A model generated the notes under the pieces. It saw nothing but the letters and a program-made list of their open reading frames with translations. It was not told the DNA's origin and did no database searches. The position numbers and the translations under genes are program-made. DNA of 64,000 nt from Gammaproteobacteria bacterium (lineage in GTDB: Bacteria; Pseudomonadota; Gammaproteobacteria; SZUA-229), in NCBI GenBank assembly GCA_026995045.1, contig JALWPK010000057.1, positions 17,409 through 81,408 of the forward strand, read 5' to 3'. Shown one piece after another: positions 57,659-64,000 of this stretch (the first letter of the stretch is position 1; the number at the start of each line of letters is the position of its first letter).

Positions 57659-57792
57659 GGTTGTTTACCTCGCAGTCGGTTGCATTGGCGAACAGCATAC
57701 CATATCGTCGAAAGCCGGTTGAGGGCGCTCTTACCTGCGTCGATGCGTGGTGCTATGATGGTATTGCCCGAGGCAATCGCGAGGTGAACGAC

Positions 57793-57984
57793 ATGGCTGA
57801 AAACACAAGCGGGAAAACCGTCGGACAAGCCCGGGAAGGGCAGTCCATCAGCATGCACGATGGCATACCGGTTTGGTATGACTGCTGCTCCTGTGAGGCC
57901 GAACCGTACTGGGCGGAAGCCATGCAACAGCAAGACGACGCGGCTGAAACCGGGAAAGACCGGCGACAGCGCTCAAAACCCTAA
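57793..57984 (+). CDS. Small cysteine-containing hypothetical protein (63 aa)
   Basis: A 63-residue ORF starting MAENTSGKTVGQAREGQSIS, with a GAGGTG ribosome-binding site 7-8 nt upstream and a CCSC motif (VWYDCCSCEAEPYWAEA). The open frame extends to 57541 but that part is antisense to the cNMP gene. No family recognised; the cysteine triplet could bind metal. Its codon use fits the neighbours. It lies 67 bp before the next small zinc-ribbon gene. Confidence 0.55.
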   Translation: MAENTSGKTVGQAREGQSISMHDGIPVWYDCCSCEAEPYWAEAMQQQDDAAETGKDRRQRSKP

Positions 57985-58051
57985 CTTTTACCCCTGTTTA
58001 TCACACGCGCAAAGGCTTATTCTGTGCGTTCGAATTTTTGAGGAGAAACAA

Positions 58052-58246
58052 ATGGCTGTATATAAATGCGAAGTCTGTGGCATGAGCATCGGCACCATGA
58101 CCTGTGGCGCATGCGACAAGGAACTGGCCCACGACACCATCACCACCGATGATGGCGACACCGTTGCCGTATCCAAATGCCCGGACGGTCACGGCATGGT
58201 GAAATCCCCCATGTGTTGTGGTCAGGACATGACCCGCACCGACTGA
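58052..58246 (+). CDS. Small zinc-ribbon protein (64 aa)
   Basis: A 64-residue soluble protein with AGGAGA ribosome-binding site. Cysteine pairs in YKCEVCGMSIGTMTCGACDKE suggest two zinc knuckles, with a third near SKCPDGHG and MCCGQDM. The KCxVCGM and GHGMVKSPMCCGxDM features resemble small desulfoferrodoxin-N- or rubredoxin-like proteins of unknown function. It is followed by a good terminator, so it is a monocistronic unit or the end of one with the 63-aa gene. Confidence 0.75.
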   Translation: MAVYKCEVCGMSIGTMTCGACDKELAHDTITTDDGDTVAVSKCPDGHGMVKSPMCCGQDMTRTD

Positions 58247-58272
58247 TTTCCCCGGTTTTGCCGAAATCAGAC

Positions 58273-58302
58273 AAAAAATCCCGGCTGACCCGGGATTTTT
58301 TT
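58273..58302 (+). terminator. Rho-independent terminator
   Basis: AAAAAATCCCGG, 5-nt loop CTGAC, CCGGGATTTTTT. It follows the zinc-ribbon gene by 27 bp. Confidence 0.92.
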
Positions 58303-58439
58303 GCCCGGATTGTGATGAAAACTCGTAACCCATTGAAAATAAATAAGTTACTTTTCAGGAAAAAACAGCAAAAACATTAAAGAAACCGGCAGGCGTGCCG
58401 AGATTATGGGCAGATAACGATTTATTCATTATCCTCCTG

Positions 58440-58543
58440 TATGGCGCAGGGACGCGCCAAGAGATTTGGAAACGCCACATGCGTGGCAGGCTCTGGCGGG
58501 CCGCCGATTCTCAGAAAAAACCCGGCTGGCGCCGGGTTTTTTT
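58440..58543 (+). ncRNA. Candidate small RNA ending in a strong terminator
   Basis: A second strong terminator (CCCGGC-TGGC-GCCGGG followed by T7, 58521-58543) has no gene upstream after the first terminator at 58302. The intervening DNA folds: GGCGC-AGGGAC-GCGCC (58443-58458, GGA-type loop), then GCCAC-ATGC-GTGGC (about 58473-58486) enclosed by GAGA/TCTC. I see no protein-like ORF. A transcript of about 100 nt is plausible; I have no clear promoter, though the region before 58440 is AT-rich. Confidence 0.4.
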
Positions 58544-58564
58544 GTGCCTGATAAAAAACTTTTT

Positions 58565-58890
58565 TTGCCACAGAGCACACAGAGAACACGGAGGGTTGTT
58601 AAAGCCAACGCAAAGGCGCAGGGACGCAGAGAACGCAAAGGTTTTTCTATTGCAGGAGTGGCTTCAGCCGCGAACAATTCATCCACAAGCACGGTGCTTG
58701 CTGAAATTAAGGGTTCGTGGCTAAAGTCACCCCTGCGTGCGAATATTACTGTCATCCCGAGCGTAGCTGAGGGATTTCGCGCCACAGGCTGTGCTGTGTG
58801 AGATTTCTCCCTGCGGTCGAAATGACGCCATAGCCCCAATAAACACCTCCGCGTTCTCTGCGCCTCCGCGCCTCTGCGTTGGCTTTAACA
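58565..58890. repeat. Composite dispersed repeats, copy 5
   Basis: A mosaic of elements. It includes CCACAGAGCACACAGAGAAC (58568-58587) and AAGCCAACGCAAAGGCGCAGG (58602-58622) with its complement CTCTGCGTTGGCTTTAAC ending near 58890. The palindrome arms are GGAGTGGCTTCAGCCGCGAA (58656-58675) and TTCGTGGCTAAAGTCACCCC (from about 58714). A separate dispersed element (GTCATCCCGAGCGTAGCTGA to GGTCGAAATGAC, 58751-58826) lies nested inside. It lies between the convergent zinc-ribbon and rpmG genes. Confidence 0.75.
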
Positions 58891-58928
58891 ACTTCTCCAT
58901 GCGCTCGGAACCTCTGCGGCAAACAACA

Positions 58929-58952
58929 AAAAAGCCCGGTAAACCGGGCTTT
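58929..58952 (-). terminator. Terminator of rpmB-rpmG
   Basis: AAAGCCCGG-TAAA-CCGGGCTTT, with the U-run on the minus-strand side. It is 25 bp after the rpmG stop. Confidence 0.88.
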
Positions 58953-58976
58953 TCTGGCAATCTTGCAGTTATCGAA

Positions 58977-59132
58977 TTACTTGATTTTCGATTCCTTATA
59001 CATCACATGCTTGCGCACAACCGGATCGTATTTTTTCATTTCCAGTTTTTCGGGCATGGTGCGTTTGTTTTTGGTGGTGGTGTAGTAGTGGCCGGTGCCG
59101 GCAGACGAAACCAGTTTGATTTTATCGCGCAT
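58977..59132 (-). CDS. rpmG: 50S ribosomal protein L33
   Basis: A 51-residue ribosomal protein: [24 protein letters not shown] and [26 protein letters not shown], the cysteine-free proteobacterial form of L33. Ribosome-binding site AGGAG lies 8 nt upstream. It is 11 bp downstream of rpmB, the usual rpmB-rpmG operon. The frame is open further upstream but that is not used. Confidence 0.97.
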   Translation of the reverse strand: MRDKIKLVSSAGTGHYYTTTKNKRTMPEKLEMKKYDPVVRKHVMYKESKIK

Positions 59133-59143
59133 AATCGTATCTC

Positions 59144-59380
59144 CTAGACCTTTTCGCCGCGGGCGCGCAGCTCTTTCAGCACTGTATCGATGCCTTTCTT
59201 GTCGATGATGCGCATGCCGTGGGTTGAAACGCGCAGTTTCACATAGCGTTTTTCGCTTTCCACCCAAAAACGGTGGCTGTGCAGATTAGGCAGAAAACGG
59301 CGGCGGGTTTTGTTGTGAGCGTGTGAAACGTTGTTTCCGCTCATCGGGCCTTTGCCGGTCACCTGGCATACTCTGGACAT
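59144..59380 (-). CDS. rpmB: 50S ribosomal protein L28
   Basis: A 78-residue ribosomal protein: [62 protein letters not shown]. All L28 motifs are present. First gene of rpmB-rpmG. The ATG at 59380 is the standard start. Confidence 0.97.
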   Translation of the reverse strand: MSRVCQVTGKGPMSGNNVSHAHNKTRRRFLPNLHSHRFWVESEKRYVKLRVSTHGMRIIDKKGIDTVLKELRARGEKV

Positions 59381-59614
59381 GTCAGTACTCCAAAAATTGT
59401 GCCCCGAATCAATCACCTGGCGCATTTTCGCAGCCAGTGGTCGGAAGCCGAAAAGGGGGCGGGCTCAAAAGACCGGCAATTCTAGCGGAGATACAAGCCA
59501 GTGGCAAGGGCAGAGGGGCAAGTGGCGGGCGGAAAACGGCGGCCCTCTGTGGCAAAACCCGAAAATAGGATAAAGTTGCCAGCCCCGGCACACTGCAATC
59601 CCGTGGAGAACGGC

Positions 59615-59974
59615 TTGGACATCGTATTTATAGAAGACCTGCGCATCGAAACCATCATCGGCATTTACGACTGGGAGCGCGAAATCCGCCAGGTGGTGGC
59701 CATCGACCTGGAAATGGCGGCTGACAACACCAAACCGGCGGCCACGGAGAACATCGACGATGCGCTCAATTACAAGGCGGTGGCCAAGCGGCTGATTAAA
59801 TTCGTCGGCGAAAGCGAGTTTTTGCTGGTGGAAACGCTGGCGGAAAAAATTGCCGGGATTATCCTCACGGAATTCAACGTGCCCTGGCTGCGGCTCAAAC
59901 TGAGCAAGCCTGGCGCGGTCACCGGCTCGAAAGCGGTGGGTGTGATTATCGAGCGCGGCAGCAAGCCGGCCTGA
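59615..59974 (+). CDS. folB: Dihydroneopterin aldolase FolB
   Basis: Folate-pathway enzyme of 119 residues that cleaves dihydroneopterin. The start is the TTG at 59615 with GGAG 6-7 nt upstream; it gives MDIVFIEDLRIETIIGIYDWE, the canonical FolB N-terminus with active-site Glu. Later ALNYKAVAKRLIKFVGESEFLLVETLAEKIA and LKLSKPGAVTGSKAVGVII (catalytic Lys) are conserved. The frame is open to 59501, where an ATG gives an improbable basic leader. It is 1 bp from folK. Confidence 0.95.
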   Translation: MDIVFIEDLRIETIIGIYDWEREIRQVVAIDLEMAADNTKPAATENIDDALNYKAVAKRLIKFVGESEFLLVETLAEKIAGIILTEFNVPWLRLKLSKPGAVTGSKAVGVIIERGSKPA

Positions 59975-59975
59975 C

Positions 59976-60467
59976 ATGGCGCGTATTTACATCAGCCTCG
60001 GCAGCAACATCGACCGCGAGCGCCACACCCGCGCCGGGGTGAAGGCGCTGCGCGACGCCTTCGGCGAGCTGACGCTGTCATCGGTTTACGAAAGCGAGGC
60101 GGTCGGTTTCGATGGCGATGCTTTCTATAATATGGTGATTGCCTGCGACACCGATCTGGACGTGCACGCCGCCAACCGCGTGCTGTCGGAAATTGAAGAC
60201 GCGCACGGCCGCGACCGCAGCGGCCCCCGCTTTTCCTCGCGCACGCTCGACCTCGACCTGCTGCTCTACGACGACCTGATTCTGGATGAAAACGGCCTGC
60301 GCCTGCCGCGCGATGAAATTCTGAAAAACGCCTTCGTGCTGTGGCCGCTGGCCGAAATCGCCCCCGGCCTCAAACACCCGCAGGCGGGAAAAAGCTACGC
60401 CGAACTGTGGCGGGCGTTCGACAAAAGCCGGGAAAACCTCGCGCCGATTGCGTTCGATTTCGAGTAA
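59976..60467 (+). CDS. folK: 2-amino-4-hydroxy-6-hydroxymethyldihydropteridine pyrophosphokinase FolK
   Basis: Next folate-pathway enzyme, 163 residues. ARIYISLGSNIDRE at the start, SSVYESEAVGF, AHGRDRSGPRFSSRTLDLDLLLYDD with the pterin/ATP site, and LPRDEILKNAFVLWPLAEIAP are diagnostic. It follows folB directly, so the two are co-translated. Confidence 0.97.
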   Translation: MARIYISLGSNIDRERHTRAGVKALRDAFGELTLSSVYESEAVGFDGDAFYNMVIACDTDLDVHAANRVLSEIEDAHGRDRSGPRFSSRTLDLDLLLYDDLILDENGLRLPRDEILKNAFVLWPLAEIAPGLKHPQAGKSYAELWRAFDKSRENLAPIAFDFE

Positions 60468-60495
60468 TAAACGGCCCGCTAGCAGGATGGGAATG

Positions 60496-62079
60496 TTATG
60501 CCCAGCGGGAGGGGTCGGCGCGCCGCCAGTCATCCCGCCAGGCTGGAGGAACCGTGCCGGAATTCAGTAAACAGTCGCATTCGATGCCCGGATACAAATC
60601 GGCGTAAGTCTTGATGGTCGGGCCATTCACCCTGCGATAAATGTGGTGCGGCATAACCTCGGAAGGATCATTCAGCCCCGCGCTGGAAATCAACTCCAGC
60701 ATCGCATGTATGGTGGTGTCGTGATAACGCGCCACGCGCTTCGCCTTGTCTGCGATGTTCAGTTGCTTGTAACGCGCCGGGTCCTGTGTCGCTACGCCGG
60801 TGGGGCAAATGTTGCGATTGCAGTTGCGTGACTGAATACACCCCAGCGCCAGCATCATCGCGCGCGCGGCATTGATCAGGTCTGCGCCCAGCGCCATGGT
60901 GCGTATGATATGAAATGCAGAAATCGCCTTGCCGGCGGCAATCAGTTTAATCTGGTCGCGCAGGCCGATGCCGCGCAAGGCGCTGTGTACAAATGACACC
61001 CCGTCACGCATCGGCGTGCCCACCGAGTTGGTCAGTTCAATCGGCGCTGCGCCGGTGCCGCCTTCGCTGCCGTCGATGGTGATGAAATCAGGCGTGATGC
61101 CGGTTTCCAGCATGGCCTTGCATATCGCCAGAAACTCGCTTTTGATGCCGATGCACAACTTGAAGCCAACCGGCTTGCCGCCGGACAGTTCGCGCAGCCG
61201 GGCGACAAATTCCAGCAGCCCGATGGGCGAATCAAACGCCGTATGCGCTGGCGGCGAAATCACATCCTGCCCCAGCGGCACATCGCGGATGCGGGCAATT
61301 TCGGGCGTCACTTTCGCGGCGGGCAAAATGCCGCCGTGCCCCGGCTTTGCGCCCTGCGACAACTTGATTTCAATCATCTTGACCTGCGGATCCACAGCCT
61401 TTTCCGCAAAGGTATCAGCGTTAAAACTGCCATCGTGATTGCGGCAACCGAAATAGCCGGTGCCGATTTGCCATATCAGATCACCGCCACCGGCGCGGTG
61501 ATAATCACTGATGCCGCCTTCACCGGTATTGTGCGCAAAGCCACCCTTGCGCGCGCCACGGTTCAGCGCCTCGATAGCATGGCGGCTGAGCGCGCCAAAA
61601 CTCATGGCTGATATGTTCAGGTGCGAAGCTTCATAAGGCTGGCTGCATTGTGAGCAACCGATGCGAACGCGGGACTCCTGTTTGGCGACCGGCGTTGGGT
61701 TCAGCGACGGGTTAATCCATTCATAACCGGGGCGGTACACATCAAACTGGGTGCCGAATGGCCGCGTATCGCGGTCGCCCTTGGCGCGCTGGTAAACCAG
61801 CGAGCGAAACTCGCGGTTAATCGGCGTGCCGTTGGTGTCGGTTTCAACAAAATACTGCTGGATTTCAGGGCGGATGGATTCAAACAAATAACGCAAGCGC
61901 CCGATCACCGGATAAATGCGCGGAATCGTATGCCGGGTTTGCAGCAGGTCATAAACGCCCAGCAGAATAAACGGGCCAACAACCAGCAGCAGCCACCATG
62001 CGCCCGGCCATACCAGTGACAAAGCAGCAATCAGCAAAACAGATGCCGGCGCCAGCGTGAAAAACAGAATGCGAACCAT
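60496..62079 (-). CDS. Glutamate-synthase-like FMN-binding membrane protein
   Basis: A 527-residue protein with two N-terminal membrane helices (about 5-25, 28-45) followed by a glutamate-synthase FMN barrel. Barrel motifs are ISAMSFGALSRHAIEALNRGA, NTGEGGISDYHRAGGGDLIWQIGTGYFG, KLSQGAKPGHGGILPAAKV, DFITIDGSEGGTGAAPIELTNSVG and the cysteine-rich CIQSRNCNRNICPTGVATQD, which in glutamate synthase binds the 3Fe-4S cluster. It has no glutaminase domain. Proteins of this type are stand-alone and widespread; their substrate is unclear. Confidence 0.9.
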   Translation of the reverse strand: MVRILFFTLAPASVLLIAALSLVWPGAWWLLLVVGPFILLGVYDLLQTRHTIPRIYPVIGRLRYLFESIRPEIQQYFVETDTNGTPINREFRSLVYQRAKGDRDTRPFGTQFDVYRPGYEWINPSLNPTPVAKQESRVRIGCSQCSQPYEASHLNISAMSFGALSRHAIEALNRGARKGGFAHNTGEGGISDYHRAGGGDLIWQIGTGYFGCRNHDGSFNADTFAEKAVDPQVKMIEIKLSQGAKPGHGGILPAAKVTPEIARIRDVPLGQDVISPPAHTAFDSPIGLLEFVARLRELSGGKPVGFKLCIGIKSEFLAICKAMLETGITPDFITIDGSEGGTGAAPIELTNSVGTPMRDGVSFVHSALRGIGLRDQIKLIAAGKAISAFHIIRTMALGADLINAARAMMLALGCIQSRNCNRNICPTGVATQDPARYKQLNIADKAKRVARYHDTTIHAMLELISSAGLNDPSEVMPHHIYRRVNGPTIKTYADLYPGIECDCLLNSGTVPPAWRDDWRRADPSRWA

Positions 62080-62276
62080 GATGGTTGTATGATGCCAGCA
62101 AAGTGAATTCAGTTCATCCGTTTGTTAATGAATATTCCGAAGTGCGAGGCGGCGGATGAAAGCATATTACTGAATCAGAACATACTGATATAAGAGAACG
62201 CATAACCGGCAGGTCTTGATTCCGGCGGGCGGTTGTTACAAGCTAGTCGTATCACAATAACAACACGGGTGAATAC

Positions 62277-62324
62277 AATTCTATGATGAGCCGGATTGTG
62301 CAAAATGAAAGACCTGACCCTTGA
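62277..62324 (+). pseudogene. 3'-end relic of a RAYT transposase gene
   Basis: Positions 62277-62297 match the last bases of the RAYT at the window's right edge with one or two changes. Read in that frame they give NSMMSRIVQNERPDP and a stop (62322-62324). This predicts the C-terminus of the intact copy and shows that a second RAYT element was once here. The segment 62299-62328 is an inverted copy of 63126-63156. Confidence 0.65.
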
Positions 62325-62503
62325 TTCCGCAAGCAAATCAACTGGTCGATACAGGTGTGACCATTCATAGTGGGCGAACGCTGAAAGGGCGAGGTTTGCT
62401 TTTTCGATTAGGTTCGCTAACAGGAAAGGAAGTGGTTGATTTTCGAGAAAATGAGATTTTTATACGCCCTAAAAGCTCTGTTTCAAAGGTAATTTGTAGT
62501 TAG
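62321..62503 (+). other. Low-GC non-coding or remnant ORF between RAYT relic and cassette
   Basis: An open frame of 60 codons begins at a TTG within the RAYT relic and ends at TAG overlapping GTTAGGC (62499-62505). It has no ribosome-binding site and no recognisable domain, though AT-rich codon use resembles a real but truncated gene. I treat it as a probable remnant. The terminal GTTAGGC could be the R' end of an attC, but I could not find a convincing paired R'' box upstream. Confidence 0.35.
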
Positions 62504-62520
62504 GCATTAAATCGGAAATA

Positions 62521-62835
62521 ATGAAAACACTTGCCACACTTCTATTTTTCGCAATTCAGCTAACACTTATGACATATTTGTTGATTATAAGCTTAATTTG
62601 TTTTTTGTTATGTGTTGGATTTATACCAATATCCTTTACATTAAGTAGCATCATAGAAAAAGTTCCCGAAAGAATACAACTACTGCTATTTCCAGTTTCA
62701 TTATTTCTATTGTTGTTAACTCCTGCCGTTGGCATGGCATTAATTTCATTTAAGTATTTACGAGAATCGGGTAGAAATTACTCGCGATTATTCACAGATT
62801 TAGTATACGATCTTAAACATCCTGATACAGTATGA
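62521..62835 (+). CDS. Cassette-like hydrophobic protein (104 aa)
   Basis: A 104-residue membrane protein with two long hydrophobic helices (about 3-40 and 55-80) and a polar tail. No family recognised. It is strongly AT-rich. The ATG comes 15 bp after a GTTAGGC box, and the stop (62833-62835) immediately touches the GCCTAAC box of the attC-like site, the usual compact layout of an integron gene cassette. Confidence 0.65.
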   Translation: MKTLATLLFFAIQLTLMTYLLIISLICFLLCVGFIPISFTLSSIIEKVPERIQLLLFPVSLFLLLLTPAVGMALISFKYLRESGRNYSRLFTDLVYDLKHPDTV

Positions 62836-62910
62836 GCCTAACAAGCTGGTCAACTTAGGCTGAGTATTCCGCTGCGCCCCACGCCTAGCCAGATACTCTC
62901 GTCGTTAGGT
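62836..62910 (+). other. attC-like recombination site
   Basis: R'' box GCCTAAC (62836-62842) and R' box GTTAGGT (62904-62910) are complementary over six bases. Inside, CTGG (62846-62849) pairs with CCAG (62888-62891) and TAGGC (about 62856-62860) with GCCTA (62882-62886). Length 75 bp falls within the known attC range. It separates two low-GC ORFs exactly at their ends. No integrase gene is in the window. Confidence 0.6.
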
Positions 62911-62920
62911 GCACACATCA

Positions 62921-63108
62921 ATGATTGATAGCATGCAAAATTTACCAGACGGATTTGTCACAGGCGTGATAATAGGTGTGCTTGCATCTGCATTTGGCTT
63001 CGTTCTTACAATGCTTTGGGATATATACAAAAACCATCGAGATAAAATGCTTAAAGACAAGGCAGTATCAATAGCGCTACATCATGAAATCACAAACAAT
63101 ATAAACAT
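62921..63108 (+). pseudogene. Membrane-anchored cassette protein truncated by the RAYT element
   Basis: The reading frame starts MIDSMQNLPDGFVTGVIIGV at the ATG 62921, 10 bp after the attC-like site. One membrane helix (about 10-30, VTGVIIGVLASAFGFVLTMLW) is followed by a charged helical segment KNHRDKMLKDKAVSIALHHEITNNIN. Such a start is typical of longer proteins with an N-terminal anchor. From about 63107 the frame enters the RAYT-flanking repeat and stops at 63166. The 3' part of the gene is therefore missing. Confidence 0.6.
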
Positions 63109-63156
63109 GGAATCAAAGGGGTCATGGAATCAAAGGGGTCAGGTCTTTCATTTTGC
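63107..63156. repeat. Tandem 17-bp repeat and terminal inverted repeat of the RAYT element
   Basis: ATGGAATCAAAGGGGTC occurs twice in tandem (63107-63123 and 63124-63140). The run GGGGTCAGGTCTTTCATTTT that follows is the inverse of the sequence after the RAYT relic (62299-62328). The element's left end therefore lies here. Confidence 0.75.
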
Positions 63157-63180
63157 ATACCTTTAGACTAATATCAACAC

Positions 63181-64000
63181 ATGGCAAGACCCCTCAGACT
63201 GGAATACGCAGGCGCGCTTTATCACGTTACTTCCCGTGGTAACGGGCAGGAAGATATTTATCGCGATGAAAAGGACCGGGATATATTCCTGGAAGTGCTG
63301 TCTGCCGTCAAAGAGCGCTTTAACTGGGAGATTCATGCCTATTGCCTTATGAGCAATCATTACCATCTGCTTGTCGAAACACCGGATGCCAATCTTTCAA
63401 AGGGAATGCGGCAGGTCAATGGCGTCTATACCCAGCGATTTAATCGAAAACACAAACGGGTAGGGCACGTTTACCAGGGACGTTATAAGGCAATCATCGT
63501 ACAAAAGGAAGCTTACCTGCTCGAACTGGCGCGCTACATTGTCCTGAACCCTGTTAGGGCAAGGATGGTCAGAAGCGCCAAAGACTGGCCCTGGAGTAGC
63601 TACCGCGCTACGGCGGGGTTTATTGCCGCACCGCCCTGGCTGACCACAGACTGGATATTGGCCGCTTTTGGCAAGCGCAAAAAAACCGCCTGCGAGCGTT
63701 ACCGGCAATTTGTGGCCGAAGGGAAAAACCAGCCCAGAGTCTGGGAAAAGCTAAAGAACCAGGTTTATCTGGGCGATGATGCCTTTATCGAAAAGCTCAA
63801 GGCCAAACTACCGAAAGATGTCGACCTGAGTGAGATACCCTCCTGTCAGCGCCGCGCCCCAGCAAAACCTTTAAGTCACTACGAAAAAAGGCATAAATAC
63901 AGGGATGAAGCTATTCAGGCTGCTTACAATAGTGGTGGGTATACTTTGAAAGCGCTGGGAGAATACTTTGGGCTGCATTATTCTATGATAAGCCGGATTG
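63181..64000 (+). CDS. REP-associated tyrosine transposase (RAYT), partial at window end
   Basis: Y1/HUH-family single-strand transposase, 273 residues visible. MARPLRLEYAGALYHVTSRGN is the classic opening. The HUH pair is in CLMSNHYHLLVE (about residues 57-63). A conserved Tyr lies in LARYIVLNPVRARMV. A C-terminal helix-turn-helix (YTLKALGEYFGLHYSMISRI) is at the edge. RAYTs act on palindromic REP sequences. The frame is intact to base 64000; from the relic at 62277 the predicted end is about 10 residues further. Confidence 0.93.
   Translation, partial: MARPLRLEYAGALYHVTSRGNGQEDIYRDEKDRDIFLEVLSAVKERFNWEIHAYCLMSNHYHLLVETPDANLSKGMRQVNGVYTQRFNRKHKRVGHVYQGRYKAIIVQKEAYLLELARYIVLNPVRARMVRSAKDWPWSSYRATAGFIAAPPWLTTDWILAAFGKRKKTACERYRQFVAEGKNQPRVWEKLKNQVYLGDDAFIEKLKAKLPKDVDLSEIPSCQRRAPAKPLSHYEKRHKYRDEAIQAAYNSGGYTLKALGEYFGLHYSMISRI

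Noticed and set aside
58395..58724. Plus-strand ORF of 109 codons between the zinc-ribbon gene and rpmG
   Set aside because: It crosses a strong terminator and the dispersed repeats and has no domain or ribosome-binding site.
62232..62264. GTTGTTA/TAACAAC inverted repeat as a second attC
   Set aside because: A 7-bp stem with a 19-nt loop, lacking GTTRRRY/RYYYAAC boxes in the right orientation; it sits next to the RAYT relic and is more likely part of that element or chance.

Overview
The window reads as chromosomal DNA of a free-living gammaproteobacterium of moderately high GC. The evidence is the housekeeping content (rph, rdgB, yicC, mutY, asmA, moaC/D/E, rpmB-rpmG, folB-folK, recQ, cysQ, dgkA), a type II secretion (T2SS) pseudopilus operon with a rhombosortase, a FadL/VolA pair, and dispersed REP-like palindromes with a REP-associated tyrosine transposase (RAYT) at the right edge. 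I cannot name the genus from sequence alone. There is no rRNA, no CRISPR array and one tRNA (Phe).

Layout. 1-3544 (minus): a TRAP transporter (DctM partial, DctQ, DctP) with a TatT-type TPR lipoprotein. 3.8-6.6 kb: an AT-richer accessory patch with a BrnT/BrnA toxin-antitoxin pair and a protein combining a winged-helix DNA-binding part, a HATPase and a STAS-like domain, preceded by three 21-bp-spaced iterons. 6.7-15.3 kb: a PlsB-like acyltransferase, a DUF3149 micro-protein behind an FNR-like promoter, a secreted beta-helix protein, a thioesterase, and fadL-volA. 15.5-26.2 kb: rdgB-rph/yicC, FKBP, a Deg protease, moaE-moaD, an OmpA-like protein, a structured RNA segment, moaC, asmA-mutY and tRNA-Phe. 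27.9-32.0 kb (minus): a tightly overlapping operon of response regulator, YaiO-like TPR/barrel, HEAT protein and GT2 synthase, which looks like an exopolysaccharide system, next to galE. 33-36.8 kb: an MBL hydrolase, cysQ, yrfG and a YkgJ protein. 36.8-42.3 kb (minus): gspG-H-I-J-K-L-M-N, with rhombosortase divergent. 43-45.1 kb: recQ.

45.3-51.2 kb holds two sigma-factor systems arranged tail to tail. The first is EF-hand protein, sigma, DUF3619-like anti-sigma and DUF3106. The second is an ECF sigma with an anti-sigma fused to a DsrE-like domain. In the intergenic region beside the second sigma gene there are two back-to-back promoters of identical form, GGAATA-N16-CGTC. One faces the sigma gene and the other faces a cysteine-rich secreted protein plus a DUF3859 lipoprotein. 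This is the best candidate here for an undescribed, self-contained regulatory system.

52-57.7 kb: dgkA with an LtaS/OpgB-like phosphoglycerol transferase, a CDP-alcohol phosphatidyltransferase, an EEP phosphatase, dimeric dUTPase and a double-cNMP/rhodanese protein. 57.8-62.1 kb: two tiny cysteine-rich proteins, a candidate small RNA, rpmG/rpmB, folB/folK and a glutamate-synthase-like FMN protein. 62.2-64 kb: a low-GC accessory tail with a RAYT 3' relic, one gene-cassette-like ORF followed by an attC-like site, a second cassette ORF truncated by the RAYT element, and the RAYT gene running off the window. Five nested inverted-repeat elements sit in 3' intergenic positions through the window.
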